Below, piece by piece: positions 38,112-47,390 of a stretch of DNA of 64,000 nucleotides. How positions within the stretch are numbered: position 1 is the first letter of the stretch; each line of letters starts with the position of its first letter. Below the pieces are notes generated by a model. That model saw only the letters and a program-made list of their open reading frames with translations. It had not been told where the DNA came from and ran no database searches. A program made the translations under genes and the position numbers. The stretch covers positions 23,055 through 87,054 of the forward strand of contig JAHJNW010000086.1 of assembly GCA_018820665.1 (NCBI GenBank). The letters are read 5' to 3'. This stretch comes from Alphaproteobacteria bacterium. Lineage in GTDB: Bacteria; Pseudomonadota; Alphaproteobacteria; Caulobacterales; Caulobacteraceae.

Positions 38112-38408
38112 GTGGGACGCAAGAACCCAGACCGCTACACCCGTGAGGACTGGCGCGCTGTCTGCGGCACAGTCGACTCGATGCGGACCAAACGCTGGCG
38201 GGTCACCGTCGTGTGCAACCGCTGCCACCTCAACATGGGCGTCGATCTTCGCGTCATGGCCTTCCTCCTCGGCGGGGAGGGCGTCCTGTGGAACCGACAC
38301 CCGCACTGCCGGCGGGTCGGTTGCGAGGGCCGGGTGACCTTCTGGGCCCAACCGCCCGAGGTCTACACCGCCTTTCCTCTCCGGGCTGAATGGCCCGTTC
38401 GCGAATAG
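38112..38408 (+). CDS. Small putative zinc-binding protein
   Basis: GTG start; VVCNRCHLNMG...NRHPHCRRVGCEG. Confidence 0.5.
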   Translation: MGRKNPDRYTREDWRAVCGTVDSMRTKRWRVTVVCNRCHLNMGVDLRVMAFLLGGEGVLWNRHPHCRRVGCEGRVTFWAQPPEVYTAFPLRAEWPVRE

Positions 38409-38452
38409 CGAAACCGCTCATTCCAGCATCGCACGGGTCCAGGCGCGGCCGC

Positions 38453-38627
38453 CGCGATCAATCACGCCCAAAGAGGTCGGGGACATCGTCCCCGCAACGG
38501 CTCCGCCGTCCTCCACTTCGTTGCGGCCCTCCGGGTGCAGGTCCTCCTTACCCCCGACAGGCAAGGGGCGTGATCGCGGCAAGCCCGCGGGCCAGCTGGA
38601 TCCCCCGGCTGGAAGCTGGAGACCTTC
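38453..38627 (+). promoter_or_regulatory. Family C structured leader
   Basis: gatcaatcacgccc...ggggcgtgatcGCGGcaagCCCGCgggCCAGCtggatcccccGGCTGG; paired with 40729 copy. Confidence 0.75.
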
Positions 38628-39200
38628 ATGAATCTCGCTGACTTGCACGACCAGGCCGCCTTGGCCTCCGTCTCGTCTGATCTCCTCGATAAGGCTGCAT
38701 CCGCCGGCGTTGAAGCCATGGCCTCCGTCCTGGCTGACGCCATGAGCTGGACGTCCGGCGATTTCCTGCCCTGCCAAAGCGCGGCCCTCGAGGACGGCGC
38801 GCGCGTGATCGCCGGCGCGCTCGCGCGCATGGCGATCGAAAACGGCCTGCTTCCCGAGGAACCCTCGGCCGTCGCCGACCCCGTCCCGGTCGATCCGGCT
38901 GTCTTGTTCAACTGCTGCACCGACGGCGCCGAGCCGGACTGGCGGGAGTTCACTGTGCTGCAGATCGGCGGCTGTCGCATGGACCCCGACGACGACGGTG
39001 TCGTCGACGGCGGCCAGGACCGCGCCAGCACCGAATTCTACACCGTGTACGGCATCAACCCTGACGGTGAAGCGCTCGCCATCACCGACCTTCCCAATGC
39101 CGACCTCGACCAGGCCAAGGCTGTCGCGGACACCCTTTCGGGCCTGTCCGGTCTGTCTGTCGAACTGCATTGCGCCCTGACCCAGGAGATCACCCAATGA
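38628..39200 (+). CDS. Hypothetical protein
   Basis: ORF directly after leader module. Confidence 0.55.
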   Translation: MNLADLHDQAALASVSSDLLDKAASAGVEAMASVLADAMSWTSGDFLPCQSAALEDGARVIAGALARMAIENGLLPEEPSAVADPVPVDPAVLFNCCTDGAEPDWREFTVLQIGGCRMDPDDDGVVDGGQDRASTEFYTVYGINPDGEALAITDLPNADLDQAKAVADTLSGLSGLSVELHCALTQEITQ

Positions 39201-39511
39201 GCCTCATCACCTTCCTCGATCGCATCGCCGGCATGAAGACCGGCGAGGAGCTTGACGGCCATATGTCCGGCGCCGACGCCGTGGACACGCTGTCCTATCT
39301 CATCATCGAGGCCCGGGCGCTGCGCGCCTCGGCCTCCGCCGCGGAGCTCAGCGCCGACGGTCTCACGGTGCTTCGCACCCTGCGCGACCTCGTCGATGAA
39401 GCCCTGTTGACGCACATCTACCAGGACGAGAGCGAGATCCCGGCGGACTGTGGCTACGTCCTCGCCCGGGATGAGGCTGACGCGATCCTGGACCTTCACC
39501 CATCCGGGTGA
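39197..39511 (+). CDS. Hypothetical protein
   Basis: ATGA overlap with upstream gene. Confidence 0.55.
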   Translation: MSLITFLDRIAGMKTGEELDGHMSGADAVDTLSYLIIEARALRASASAAELSADGLTVLRTLRDLVDEALLTHIYQDESEIPADCGYVLARDEADAILDLHPSG

Positions 39512-39585
39512 CGGCGACGGCCGCGCCTTGCGGCGGGCGGTTCGCTCCGCTCGCCGCCTCGGCCTGCCTACTGTGAGGGCAGGGG

Positions 39586-39720
39586 GCGTTCCCGGGCTTG
39601 GCGACCAGCTGGCCTTCGGCCTCGCGGTCGCTTGCGCCTGGTCACGTCAGACAAGTGCGCCGGCGACGGCCTCGCTGCGCGCGCCGCTCCCCATGGGTCG
39701 CGACGACGGCCTGCCGGACT
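39586..39720 (+). repeat. A-module direct repeat copy 1
   Basis: cccgggcttggcgaccagctggccttcggcctcgcggtcgcttgcgcctggtcacg...gcgacgacggcctgccgga. Confidence 0.9.
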
Positions 39721-39762
39721 GAGAGAGGGGCGGCGGGGTCGGCCGATCCTGATGCAAGGGCA

Positions 39763-39850
39763 CCGCCGGTTATCCCGTCAACGGCTTCGCCGTTCCCCTC
39801 TGACCGGCCGGACGGCCGAGTCCTCGGTGACGGGCCGGCACCTCGCAACG
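39763..39850 (+). promoter_or_regulatory. B-family structured leader (variant)
   Basis: ccggttatcccgtcAACGGCttcGCCGTTcccctctgacCGGCCggaCGGCCGagtcctcggtgacgggccgg. Confidence 0.8.
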
Positions 39851-39898
39851 GATAGGGCGCGCCCCGCCCGTTCCGGGCGGCTCACCGAGGAGAACCCG

Positions 39899-40537
39899 AT
39901 GACCCACGCAACACTGTGCGAGCTTATGCGCCAGCACGAATTGGACTTCACCGCTCCGGCCGACCGCGCTCCTGCAGCGCGCCCGCTAGCGCGGCCGCGG
40001 CTGCTGATCCTCGCCTGTTCCTCGTCCAAGGCTGAAGGCGAAGACCTCTCGGCGCGGGACCGCTACACCGGGCCGCTCTGGCAAACCCTCAAAGCGGCCG
40101 ACCCCGATGGGTCCCTAGCGCACGTCGCGTTCCTTTCAGCCCGCTACGGCTTCGGGCACTCCCGGGATCCTCTGCCCCACTACAACACCCTGCTCACGGC
40201 CAAGACCGCCGAGACGATGATCCAGCGCGGGCTGGCAGGGTACTATCCCAACTATGACCTCACGTTCCGCACCCAGGGCGCGCGCGATCGGCACCTTGCC
40301 AGCCGCGAGCGGCTGCGGACCGCCGGCGGCGTCATCGCTCGTCTCGTCCGCGAAGCGGGTCGCGCCTTTGAGGACGTCGCCATCTGCGGCGGCAAGGAGT
40401 ACGTCCGGGTCGGGCAGTCCTATGTCGCTGAGATGACCGATCACGGGTTCATCGCGGCCACCGCGCCCTTGACCATCATCAACGACCAGATCGGCTACAT
40501 GCGCGCCAAGCTCCGGCGCTGGCTGTGTGAGCCGTGA
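39899..40537 (+). CDS. DUF6884-like protein
   Basis: LLILACSSSKAEGEDLSARDRYTGPLWQTLK...VAFLSARYGFGHSRDPLPHYNTLL...DVAICGGKEYVRV. Confidence 0.65.
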   Translation: MTHATLCELMRQHELDFTAPADRAPAARPLARPRLLILACSSSKAEGEDLSARDRYTGPLWQTLKAADPDGSLAHVAFLSARYGFGHSRDPLPHYNTLLTAKTAETMIQRGLAGYYPNYDLTFRTQGARDRHLASRERLRTAGGVIARLVREAGRAFEDVAICGGKEYVRVGQSYVAEMTDHGFIAATAPLTIINDQIGYMRAKLRRWLCEP

Positions 40538-40728
40538 GAATGGCCGCTGGTGGGCGTGGGACCGCGCTGGGGGCGCAAGGCGGTCAACGAACTTCCCCGG
40601 CCATGCCGCCCGCTCGTGGGCTCCCGGTGCGGCTTAGGGGGCAGGGCGGCGGGCATTGGCTGTCGTCGGTCAAACAGGACGACGGAGCGCTTCTCGGTCG
40701 CTCCCGTGGTTTCCGGCCTGCGGGTTCC

Positions 40729-40904
40729 GCGATCAATCACGCCCAAGAGGGGCGGGGTCGCCGGTCGCTCAACGGCTACGCCGTCCTCCACTCCGTTCCG
40801 GCCCTTCGGGTGCGCTTCCGGCTCAAACCCCGCCTGGCAAGGGGCGTGATCGCGGGACACCCGCGAGCCAGCCGGATCACCTGGCTGGGAGCTGGAGAAA
40901 CAAG
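40729..40904 (+). promoter_or_regulatory. Family C structured leader
   Basis: gatcaatcacgcccaagaggggcgggg...ggggcgtgatcGCGGgacaCCCGCgaGCCAGCcggatcaccTGGCTGG. Confidence 0.75.
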
Positions 40905-41102
40905 ATGCCCCGTCCCGATATGTCAATCATCGCACAACAGCTGCAGATGCAGCGCGCCTCCATCATCGCCGCATTCCAGAGCCTGTCGGGCACCGAGCGC
41001 ATGGCGCAGGCCAACAGCTACGCCGCAGCCGAGGCCGCTGGCGAGGCGGTCTTCCACCCCTTCCACCTGTGCTTCGACGGCGCGCGGGGCCCGGTCCAAT
41101 GA
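40905..41102 (+). CDS. Small hypothetical protein
   Basis: ATG after leader module; MPRPDMSIIAQQLQMQRASII. Confidence 0.5.
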   Translation: MPRPDMSIIAQQLQMQRASIIAAFQSLSGTERMAQANSYAAAEAAGEAVFHPFHLCFDGARGPVQ

Positions 41103-41788
41103 CCGGCGCTTCGCTGCGTCCCGTCAAATGGCACTTTGACGATTCCCCGATCTGGGACGGCTTCGCCCACGGCACAACCTGGAACGGTTGGGCCGACATC
41201 AGCATCACGCCCGCCGTTCAGACCGAAGTCGCCATCTGGCTCGACGGCGAGTCCGACAGCGTCGACGAATGGCGCGCGCTGCAGCCCGGTCCGGATGGCC
41301 TGGTTGACCTTTCCGGCGGCCACACCCCGAACATCGACGAGGACGCCACCGCGTGCGCCGCGTTGGGGCGTGCCCTTGAGCTGTTGACCGGTCTGGTCGC
41401 CTCGCTCTCCGCCCGGTTCGTCGAGCGTCTGAAGGAGACGCTGACGACCGAACAGTGGGCCGAAATGCTCCGGCGCAATGCCGAGGCGTGGGACAGCCCA
41501 TTCGACACCTGTGCGTCGCACGATTTCTGCGACTCGAACATGGTCATGGCGGCGGCCTTCCTCGACGTCGTCGGTCACGAGCCGAGCGGGTCCTACGAGA
41601 CCCACTACGATCCCGCCAAGGGCTACCATGTCGCGGACGACCCGGCCGAAGAGGCCCGGGCCGACGCGAACATGTGGTTCTGGAACGAGGCCTGGTGCCT
41701 CGCCAAGGGCGATCACCTGATGGACATCCAGCTGGCCGATCGGCTTGAGGCCGAGGCTCACGCCACCTGGAAGATCCTGCCCTGGTGA
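41099..41788 (+). CDS. Hypothetical protein
   Basis: ATGA overlap; 229 aa coherent ORF. Confidence 0.55.
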   Translation: MTGASLRPVKWHFDDSPIWDGFAHGTTWNGWADISITPAVQTEVAIWLDGESDSVDEWRALQPGPDGLVDLSGGHTPNIDEDATACAALGRALELLTGLVASLSARFVERLKETLTTEQWAEMLRRNAEAWDSPFDTCASHDFCDSNMVMAAAFLDVVGHEPSGSYETHYDPAKGYHVADDPAEEARADANMWFWNEAWCLAKGDHLMDIQLADRLEAEAHATWKILPW

Positions 41789-41880
41789 CATCTCCGGCCT
41801 GTTGCGCCGGCGACGGCCGCGCCATGCGGCGGGCGGTTCGCTCCGCTCGCCGCCTCGGCCTGCCTACAGATAGACCGGGG

Positions 41881-42013
41881 GCGCTCCCGGGCTTGGCGAC
41901 CAGCTGGCCTTCGGCCTCGCGGTCGCTTGCGCCTGGTCACGTCTGACGAGTGCGGCGGGCGACGGCCTCGCTTCGCGCGTCGCTCCCTATGGGGCGCGAC
42001 GACGGCCTGCCCG
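41881..42013 (+). repeat. A-module direct repeat copy 2
   Basis: Near-identical to copy 1. Confidence 0.9.
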
Positions 42014-42044
42014 TACCGGAAAGTTTACTGCGCACGTCGTTTTC

Positions 42045-42179
42045 GCATCGTGTCACGGGAGCCCGGAAGTCAACGGCTGCGCCGTTCCCCTCCGCCGGCG
42101 GCCAAGAGGCCGCCGCTCCGGTGACTGCCGAGCGCCACCCGTGTCCCGAAGCTCCATCGCCGATCGCTGGGATCGGCCA
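42045..42179 (+). promoter_or_regulatory. B-family structured leader
   Basis: GTCACGGGAG...AACGGCtgcGCCGTT...GGCGGCCaagaGGCCGCC...CTCCGGTGAC...GCCGATCgctgGGATCGGC. Confidence 0.85.
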
Positions 42180-42195
42180 AAAAAGGAGCATCGAC

Positions 42196-42369
42196 ATGAA
42201 CACCGTCACGATCAACGGTTTCCCCAAATGGCAATGCCTGGTCGGCAGCGTCACTCAGTTCTCGGTCATCACCTGGGCCGCCACGGAGTTGGCCGCCCGC
42301 CAACAGGTCGCGGCCTGGCAAGAGGTTCCGCTGCATTGGGTCACCGCTCAGCAAGTGGCGGCGTTCTAA
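42196..42369 (+). CDS. Small hypothetical protein
   Basis: MNTVTINGFPKWQCLVGSVTQFSVITW; SD aaaggagc. Confidence 0.5.
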   Translation: MNTVTINGFPKWQCLVGSVTQFSVITWAATELAARQQVAAWQEVPLHWVTAQQVAAF

Positions 42370-42370
42370 G

Positions 42371-43072
42371 ATGGCCCGCCGTTCCTCAACCCCGCCCGGC
42401 GTCTCGGAGTTGGCGTTGCCCTTCACCGGGTTCTTGCCCCGCGAGACCGTCTCGCCGAACCACGACCACTGCGGATCACTCAGCGATACCGACTTGCTGG
42501 GTCGGCTTCTTCGCCACAACGGCGGCCTCGGGGCCGCCTACATCATCATCGACGAGTTCGGCTCAGCGGCGGCGGCAACGTCCGCCACCGTAGGCGACTT
42601 CACCCATCGAACCGGCCTCGACGCGGCGGTTCATCAGGATCTGCAGCTTGCCTCGGAGTTGGGCGCCCGAATGGCGCGGGCCGGGATCGAGGACCGTTGC
42701 GTCCTAAGCTCCTGGTCCGTCCTGAACGAATACCTGCGCGCGCGGCTGGCCCATGCCAAGATCGAGCAGTTCCGGGTTCTGTTCCTCGACAACAAGAACC
42801 GCCTGATCCGCGACGAGCTGCTGGGGGCGGGCACGATCAATCACGCGCCGGTCTACCCACGGGAGGTTATACGGCGCGCCTTGGAGCTTGGCTGCGCCGC
42901 GCTGATTCTGGTCCACAACCATCCCTCGGGCGATCCCACCCCGTCGCGGGCTGACATCGACATCACCAAGTCCCTCATCGAGATCGGCAAGCTCATGGGC
43001 ATCGCCGTCCATGACCACGTCATCGTAGCGAGCGAGAGCTGCGTCAGTTTCCGGTCCAAAGGCCTCATCTGA
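42371..43072 (+). CDS. radC: RadC-like JAB/MPN protein
   Basis: FLDNKNRLIRDELLGAGTINHAPVYPREVIRRALELGCAALILVHNHPSGDPTPSRADI. Confidence 0.92.
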   Translation: MARRSSTPPGVSELALPFTGFLPRETVSPNHDHCGSLSDTDLLGRLLRHNGGLGAAYIIIDEFGSAAAATSATVGDFTHRTGLDAAVHQDLQLASELGARMARAGIEDRCVLSSWSVLNEYLRARLAHAKIEQFRVLFLDNKNRLIRDELLGAGTINHAPVYPREVIRRALELGCAALILVHNHPSGDPTPSRADIDITKSLIEIGKLMGIAVHDHVIVASESCVSFRSKGLI

Positions 43073-43073
43073 T

Positions 43074-43100
43074 CGAGGGGGCTTCGGCCCCCTTTTTGTG
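43074..43100 (+). terminator. Rho-independent terminator (gggggc-ttcg-gccccctttttg)
   Basis: Stem-loop plus T-run after radC. Confidence 0.85.
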
Positions 43101-43170
43101 CGCGATCGGTCGGTGCGACGCCGACCGCGGCGCTTCGCGCGCGGTGACCCGGCGACGGACAGGGCAGGGA

Positions 43171-43303
43171 CCGTTCCCGGGCTTGGCGACCAGCTGGCCT
43201 TCGGCCTCGCGGTCGCTTGCGCCTGGTCACGTCCGACAGGTGCGCCGGCGACGGCCTCGCTGCGCGCGCCGCTCCCTATGGGTCGCGACGACGGCCTGCC
43301 GGA
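43171..43303 (+). repeat. A-module direct repeat copy 3
   Basis: Near-identical to copies 1 and 2. Confidence 0.9.
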
Positions 43304-43330
43304 ATGAAAGGGGGGCGACCGTCATCTTGG

Positions 43331-43463
43331 CATCGTGACACGGGAGCCCGGAAGTCAACGGCTACGCCGTTCGCCCTCCGCGTCGGCCGAGTGGGCCGCC
43401 GCTCCGGTGACTGCCGAGCGCCACCCGTGGCCCGAGCCTCGGAAGCCGATCGTTGGGATCGGG
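43331..43463 (+). promoter_or_regulatory. B-family structured leader
   Basis: AACGGCtacGCCGTT; CGGCCgagtgGGCCG; CCGATCgttgGGATCGG. Confidence 0.85.
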
Positions 43464-43479
43464 ATTCGAGGAGATCATC

Positions 43480-44529
43480 ATGACCAGTCCACTCATCGAG
43501 GCCATGGAGGCGTGGAAGGCCGAGGCCGCAGGCAATCAGCATTCCTTCTTCGAGGCCGATACCCCGGTGATGGTGGCATACGGCGGCGGCGTCGACAGCA
43601 CCGCGATGCTGATAGAGCTGATCGAGACCGGCATCCGCATCGACATTGTCCTGTTTGCTGACACAGGCAGCGAGAAGCCCACCACCTATGCCTTCATCGA
43701 ACTCTTCGCCAAATGGCTCGCTGATCGCGGCGTGACGCTAATCACCGTCCGCTATCAGCCCAAGAACTACAAAAACTTCCCTCCCTACCGCTCTCTCGAT
43801 GAGAACTGCCTGACCAACGGCACTTTGCCGTCGATCTCTTTCGGGTTCTCCAGCTGCTCCCAGAAGTGGAAGATCGAGCCTCAGAACAAATGGACCGAAC
43901 AGTGGGAGCCTGCCGTCACTGCCTGGGCGAACGGGGGCAAGGTCATCAAGCTGATTGGCTACGACTGCTCCCCAGCCGACGCCAAGCGCTACGCGCACCG
44001 CGAAGGCTATGTCGATCCCCGCTACGTCTACGGCTACCCGCTTCGCGTGCTGGGCTGGCATCGCTGCGATTGCGAAGAGCGGATCCGTCGTGCAGGCCTT
44101 CCCGTTCCCCCGAAGAGCGCCTGCTTCATGTGCGGCGCCATGAAGACGTGGGAGGTCCACACCCTGCCTGTCGAACAGCTGCGCAGGATCGTGTTGATGG
44201 AAGCCCGCGCCGCGCCCCGGCTTCAGAAGATCGAGGGGCTATGGCGCAACGGCGTCAAGGGGACTCGCGGCGGCGAGAAAAAGCCGGGCCGCATCACAGA
44301 CTATATCCGCGAACAGGGGCTTCTATCGTCGGAAGCGATCGACGAGATCACCGCGATGGCGCCGCAAGCCCTCGTCCGCTTCCAGGACGCAGAATCCGGC
44401 GTGCCTGTCACAGAGCGCGCCGACCTCGGCCAATGGCTAACCCTGTTCGACAAGCGTGACGCCGGCGTCTTCGACGTCTCTCCGTCATCTCGGCTGTTTG
44501 CCGAAACCCCTCATCCACAAGCGGCCTGA
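43480..44529 (+). CDS. PP-loop ATPase / PAPS-reductase-like family protein
   Basis: VMVAYGGGVDSTAMLIELIETGIRIDIVLFADTGSEKPTTY; Cys motifs SSCSQKWK, CDCEERIR, CFMCGAMK. Confidence 0.8.
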   Translation: MTSPLIEAMEAWKAEAAGNQHSFFEADTPVMVAYGGGVDSTAMLIELIETGIRIDIVLFADTGSEKPTTYAFIELFAKWLADRGVTLITVRYQPKNYKNFPPYRSLDENCLTNGTLPSISFGFSSCSQKWKIEPQNKWTEQWEPAVTAWANGGKVIKLIGYDCSPADAKRYAHREGYVDPRYVYGYPLRVLGWHRCDCEERIRRAGLPVPPKSACFMCGAMKTWEVHTLPVEQLRRIVLMEARAAPRLQKIEGLWRNGVKGTRGGEKKPGRITDYIREQGLLSSEAIDEITAMAPQALVRFQDAESGVPVTERADLGQWLTLFDKRDAGVFDVSPSSRLFAETPHPQAA

Positions 44530-44586
44530 TCTCAGGCGCCGACCGCTGCCTGACGGCGCGGTGACCCGCGACGGATAGAACAGGGG

Positions 44587-44719
44587 GCGTTCCCGGGCTT
44601 GGCGACCAGCTGGCCTTCGGCCTCGCGGTCGCTTGCGCCTGGTCACGTCGGACAGGTGTGCCGGCGACGGCCTCGCTTCGCGCGCCGCTCCCTATGGGTC
44701 GCGACGACGGCCTGCCGGA
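44587..44719 (+). repeat. A-module direct repeat copy 4
   Basis: Near-identical repeat. Confidence 0.9.
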
Positions 44720-44747
44720 ATGAAAAAGAAACGCGCACGTCTTGTTC

Positions 44748-44883
44748 GCATCGTTTCACAGGAGCCCGGAAGTCAACGGCTGCGCCGTTCGCCCTTCGCG
44801 TCGGCCGAGTGGGCCGCCGCTCCGGTGACTGCCGGGCGCCCACCTGTGCCCCGAAGCTCCATAGCCGGTCGCTGGGACCGGCC
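44748..44883 (+). promoter_or_regulatory. B-family structured leader
   Basis: AACGGCtgcGCCGTT; CGGCCgagtgGGCCG; GCCGGTCgctggGACCGGC. Confidence 0.85.
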
Positions 44884-44899
44884 AACGATGGAGACCACG

Positions 44900-45742
44900 A
44901 TGCAAGCGATCGAAGCCCTTCCCGAAGTCACCGCCCCTCCCGTCATCATCGCCGAGGCTCCCGCGGCCGAGTTGCCGCGCGACGAAATTGGCGACCGCCT
45001 GATCGCCGAAGGACTGGCTCACAACAGCTTCCTGCTGGATCTGAACCACGCCCTCACCGTCCCCCACGACTGGACCCTCCCGGCGCCGTGGAATCTCCCT
45101 TCTCGTCTGTTCCGCTTCCCAATCGAGGTCAGCGAGTATCAGGAGGGCGGGCGGCGGCTGGGCCTCATGCACCCGGCCCTGGTCGATCATCCCTTCGTCA
45201 AACATGTCTGCCAGGTCATGGGCATGGCCATCCCCGCCGGTGGCGCTCCGAACCCCTACGGCTACACCAAAACCGGCCTCGGCATGTGGTGGCACGCCGT
45301 CGATCTGATCTCGGCGGGTCGCTGGCAAGATGCCCTCGACACCCGCCAGTTCACGACTGACGCCCATCTCCTGCAGGCCGTGACCTTCTCGCTGAGCTGT
45401 GGTCGGGAGGACGGTGACGCCCTCACCCCCGCCGATGCCCGCCACATCTTCGATGTGCTGGGCGTTGCCTGTCCCGCCGATCCGAACGCCATCCTCTGCA
45501 GCTTCCCCCGGCCGGGCTCCGTTACGGCAGACGACAAGGTGGAGCGCTGGCCCGTGAACACGGGCTGCGACGCGCCGGGCGATACCGCGTGGGCCATCGT
45601 CATCGGACTTGAGACCGGATGGTTCGCCAAGGACCGCAGCGGCCACCTGCAGTGGACGCGCCTCGGCCGGGACCGACACCAAGCCGGACCGTCCGCCACC
45701 TTCATCGAACAATCGTCGGGGCAGGGGGCCTTCGCCTTCTGA
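44900..45742 (+). CDS. Hypothetical protein
   Basis: Long ORF; ATGGAG just upstream acts as SD as in sibling genes. Confidence 0.6.
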   Translation: MQAIEALPEVTAPPVIIAEAPAAELPRDEIGDRLIAEGLAHNSFLLDLNHALTVPHDWTLPAPWNLPSRLFRFPIEVSEYQEGGRRLGLMHPALVDHPFVKHVCQVMGMAIPAGGAPNPYGYTKTGLGMWWHAVDLISAGRWQDALDTRQFTTDAHLLQAVTFSLSCGREDGDALTPADARHIFDVLGVACPADPNAILCSFPRPGSVTADDKVERWPVNTGCDAPGDTAWAIVIGLETGWFAKDRSGHLQWTRLGRDRHQAGPSATFIEQSSGQGAFAF

Positions 45743-45937
45743 CACCGACACCGATCCGACCTGTTGCCTGAGCGGGCGATGGGTCGGGCTACCGGGGCAC
45801 GACGGCGGCGGCCTGTGGCCGTCGCCGCGACTTCGGCTGTCCGCGTCCGGATCATCGTCAGCACACGCTGCGCCCTGACGGGCTTGCTGATCGTGTGCCC
45901 GCTAGTCGCGGGCACTTTCCCGCGCACGTCGTTTTCG

Positions 45938-46066
45938 CATCGTGTCACGGGAGCCCGGAAGTCAACGGCTTCGCCGTTCCCCTCCGCCGCGGCCGAGGCC
46001 GCGCCTCCGGTGACTGCCGAGCGCCACCCGTGCCCCGAAGCTTCATCGCCGGTCGCTGGGATCGGC
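45938..46066 (+). promoter_or_regulatory. B-family structured leader
   Basis: AACGGCttcGCCGTT; GCGGCCgaGGCCGC; GCCGGTCgctggGATCGGC. Confidence 0.85.
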
Positions 46067-46082
46067 TTCATGGAGAACAGTC

Positions 46083-46409
46083 ATGCAAACGATCGAACAA
46101 GTTCAAGCCGCCTGGGCCGCTCTGGACCGTCAGGCTCAAATCGAGGCCTGGGACGCCTTCACCCGCTCGATCGACTACGGAGATCAAGGTCATGATCCGT
46201 TCTACCTGGTCCTGCAGCCCATGTGGGATGCGGGCACCTTCCCCTTTGAGGACGAGTATATCCGGGACTCGATCGAGGAGCTGCAGCACACCAGCGCAGC
46301 GGACGAGTGGTTCGATGCCATGATCCTGGCCAACGATCCCAGCGACAACGCCTTCTGGGATCGCTTCGATCCGGCGGCGGCGGACGCCATGATGGGCTGC
46401 CCCTTCTAA
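46083..46409 (+). CDS. Small hypothetical protein
   Basis: MQTIEQVQAAWAALDRQAQIEAWDAFTRSI; SD in atggagaacagtc. Confidence 0.55.
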   Translation: MQTIEQVQAAWAALDRQAQIEAWDAFTRSIDYGDQGHDPFYLVLQPMWDAGTFPFEDEYIRDSIEELQHTSAADEWFDAMILANDPSDNAFWDRFDPAAADAMMGCPF

Positions 46410-46436
46410 TCGAGGGGGCTTCGGCCCCCTTTTTGT
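46410..46436 (+). terminator. Rho-independent terminator (same as after radC)
   Basis: gagggggcttcggccccctttttgtg. Confidence 0.85.
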
Positions 46437-46506
46437 GCGCGACCCACAAGCGGGGCGCCGACCGCAGCGCTGCGCGCGCGGTGACCCGGCGAAGGCGAGG
46501 GCGGGG

Positions 46507-46639
46507 GCGTTCCCGGGCTTGGCGACCGGCTGGCCTTCGGCCTCGCGGTCGCTTGCGCCTGGTCACGTCCGACAGGTGCGCCGGCGACGGCCTCGCTACG
46601 CGCGCCGCTCCCTATGGGTCGCGACGACGGCCTGCCGGA
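46507..46639 (+). repeat. A-module direct repeat copy 5
   Basis: Near-identical repeat. Confidence 0.9.
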
Positions 46640-46664
46640 CTGAGAGAGAGCGCGCGCGTCTTCC

Positions 46665-46798
46665 CATCCTGTCACAGGAGCCCAGCCGTCAACGGCTTCG
46701 CCGTTTCCCTTCGATCGCGACCAAGGCCGCGCTCTCCGGTGACTGCCGGGCACCCACCTGTGCCCGTCTGGTTCATCGCGCCTCGCCCCGGGGCCGAC
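46665..46798 (+). promoter_or_regulatory. B-family structured leader (divergent 3' hairpin)
   Basis: gtcacaggagcccagccgtcAACGGCttcGCCGTTtccc...ctccggtgactgccgggcacccacctgtgccc. Confidence 0.8.
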
Positions 46799-46812
46799 TA
46801 AAGGAGAACGCC

Positions 46813-47298
46813 ATGACCCAACGTCACATCGTCCGTGAGACCTACCAGTTCAGCACCGCCTTCCTCGCCGAGGCGCGTGAGCATTTCGGGCGTGCGTGGG
46901 ACAGCATCTATCCCGCTCATGCCGTCATTCGGCAGGTTCGCGTCTGGACCATCCTCGGTCCCCGTTGGGTCGATGCAGAAACTGTCTGCCAGACATGGCG
47001 GACGGCTGATGCGGGATTGACCGCTTACGCCGAAGACAAGGTCGCCACGGATCGCCGGTTCCGCTTCCGGCTCTGGTTGAACCGACCGGCCCTCGTGGAC
47101 GAGATGTGGGCACGGGCTCGCTACGCTACCCCGGCGTCGTTCCGGCACACCGTCGATGTCACCGCCAGCGTTCGAATTTATTGGGATCCCGCGCATCGGA
47201 CCTGGACCATTAGCCAAGTCCGCCGGGGGAACCATTCAATGCGCCTCGCCAGCAGCTTCGACAGCGCCTTCACGATCGCCGACGAGATGATCGTCTAG
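46813..47298 (+). CDS. Hypothetical protein
   Basis: ATG after aaaggagaacgcc; 161 aa. Confidence 0.55.
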   Translation: MTQRHIVRETYQFSTAFLAEAREHFGRAWDSIYPAHAVIRQVRVWTILGPRWVDAETVCQTWRTADAGLTAYAEDKVATDRRFRFRLWLNRPALVDEMWARARYATPASFRHTVDVTASVRIYWDPAHRTWTISQVRRGNHSMRLASSFDSAFTIADEMIV

Positions 47299-47321
47299 GG
47301 GGCCTCGGCCCCCTTTTTCGC
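47297..47321 (+). terminator. Rho-independent terminator
   Basis: tagggggcctcggccccctttttcg. Confidence 0.8.
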
Positions 47322-47390
47322 GCGCACAACGGGTGCGGCGCCGACCGCAGCGCTTCGCGCGCGGTAACCCGGCGACGGATAGGGCGGGGG

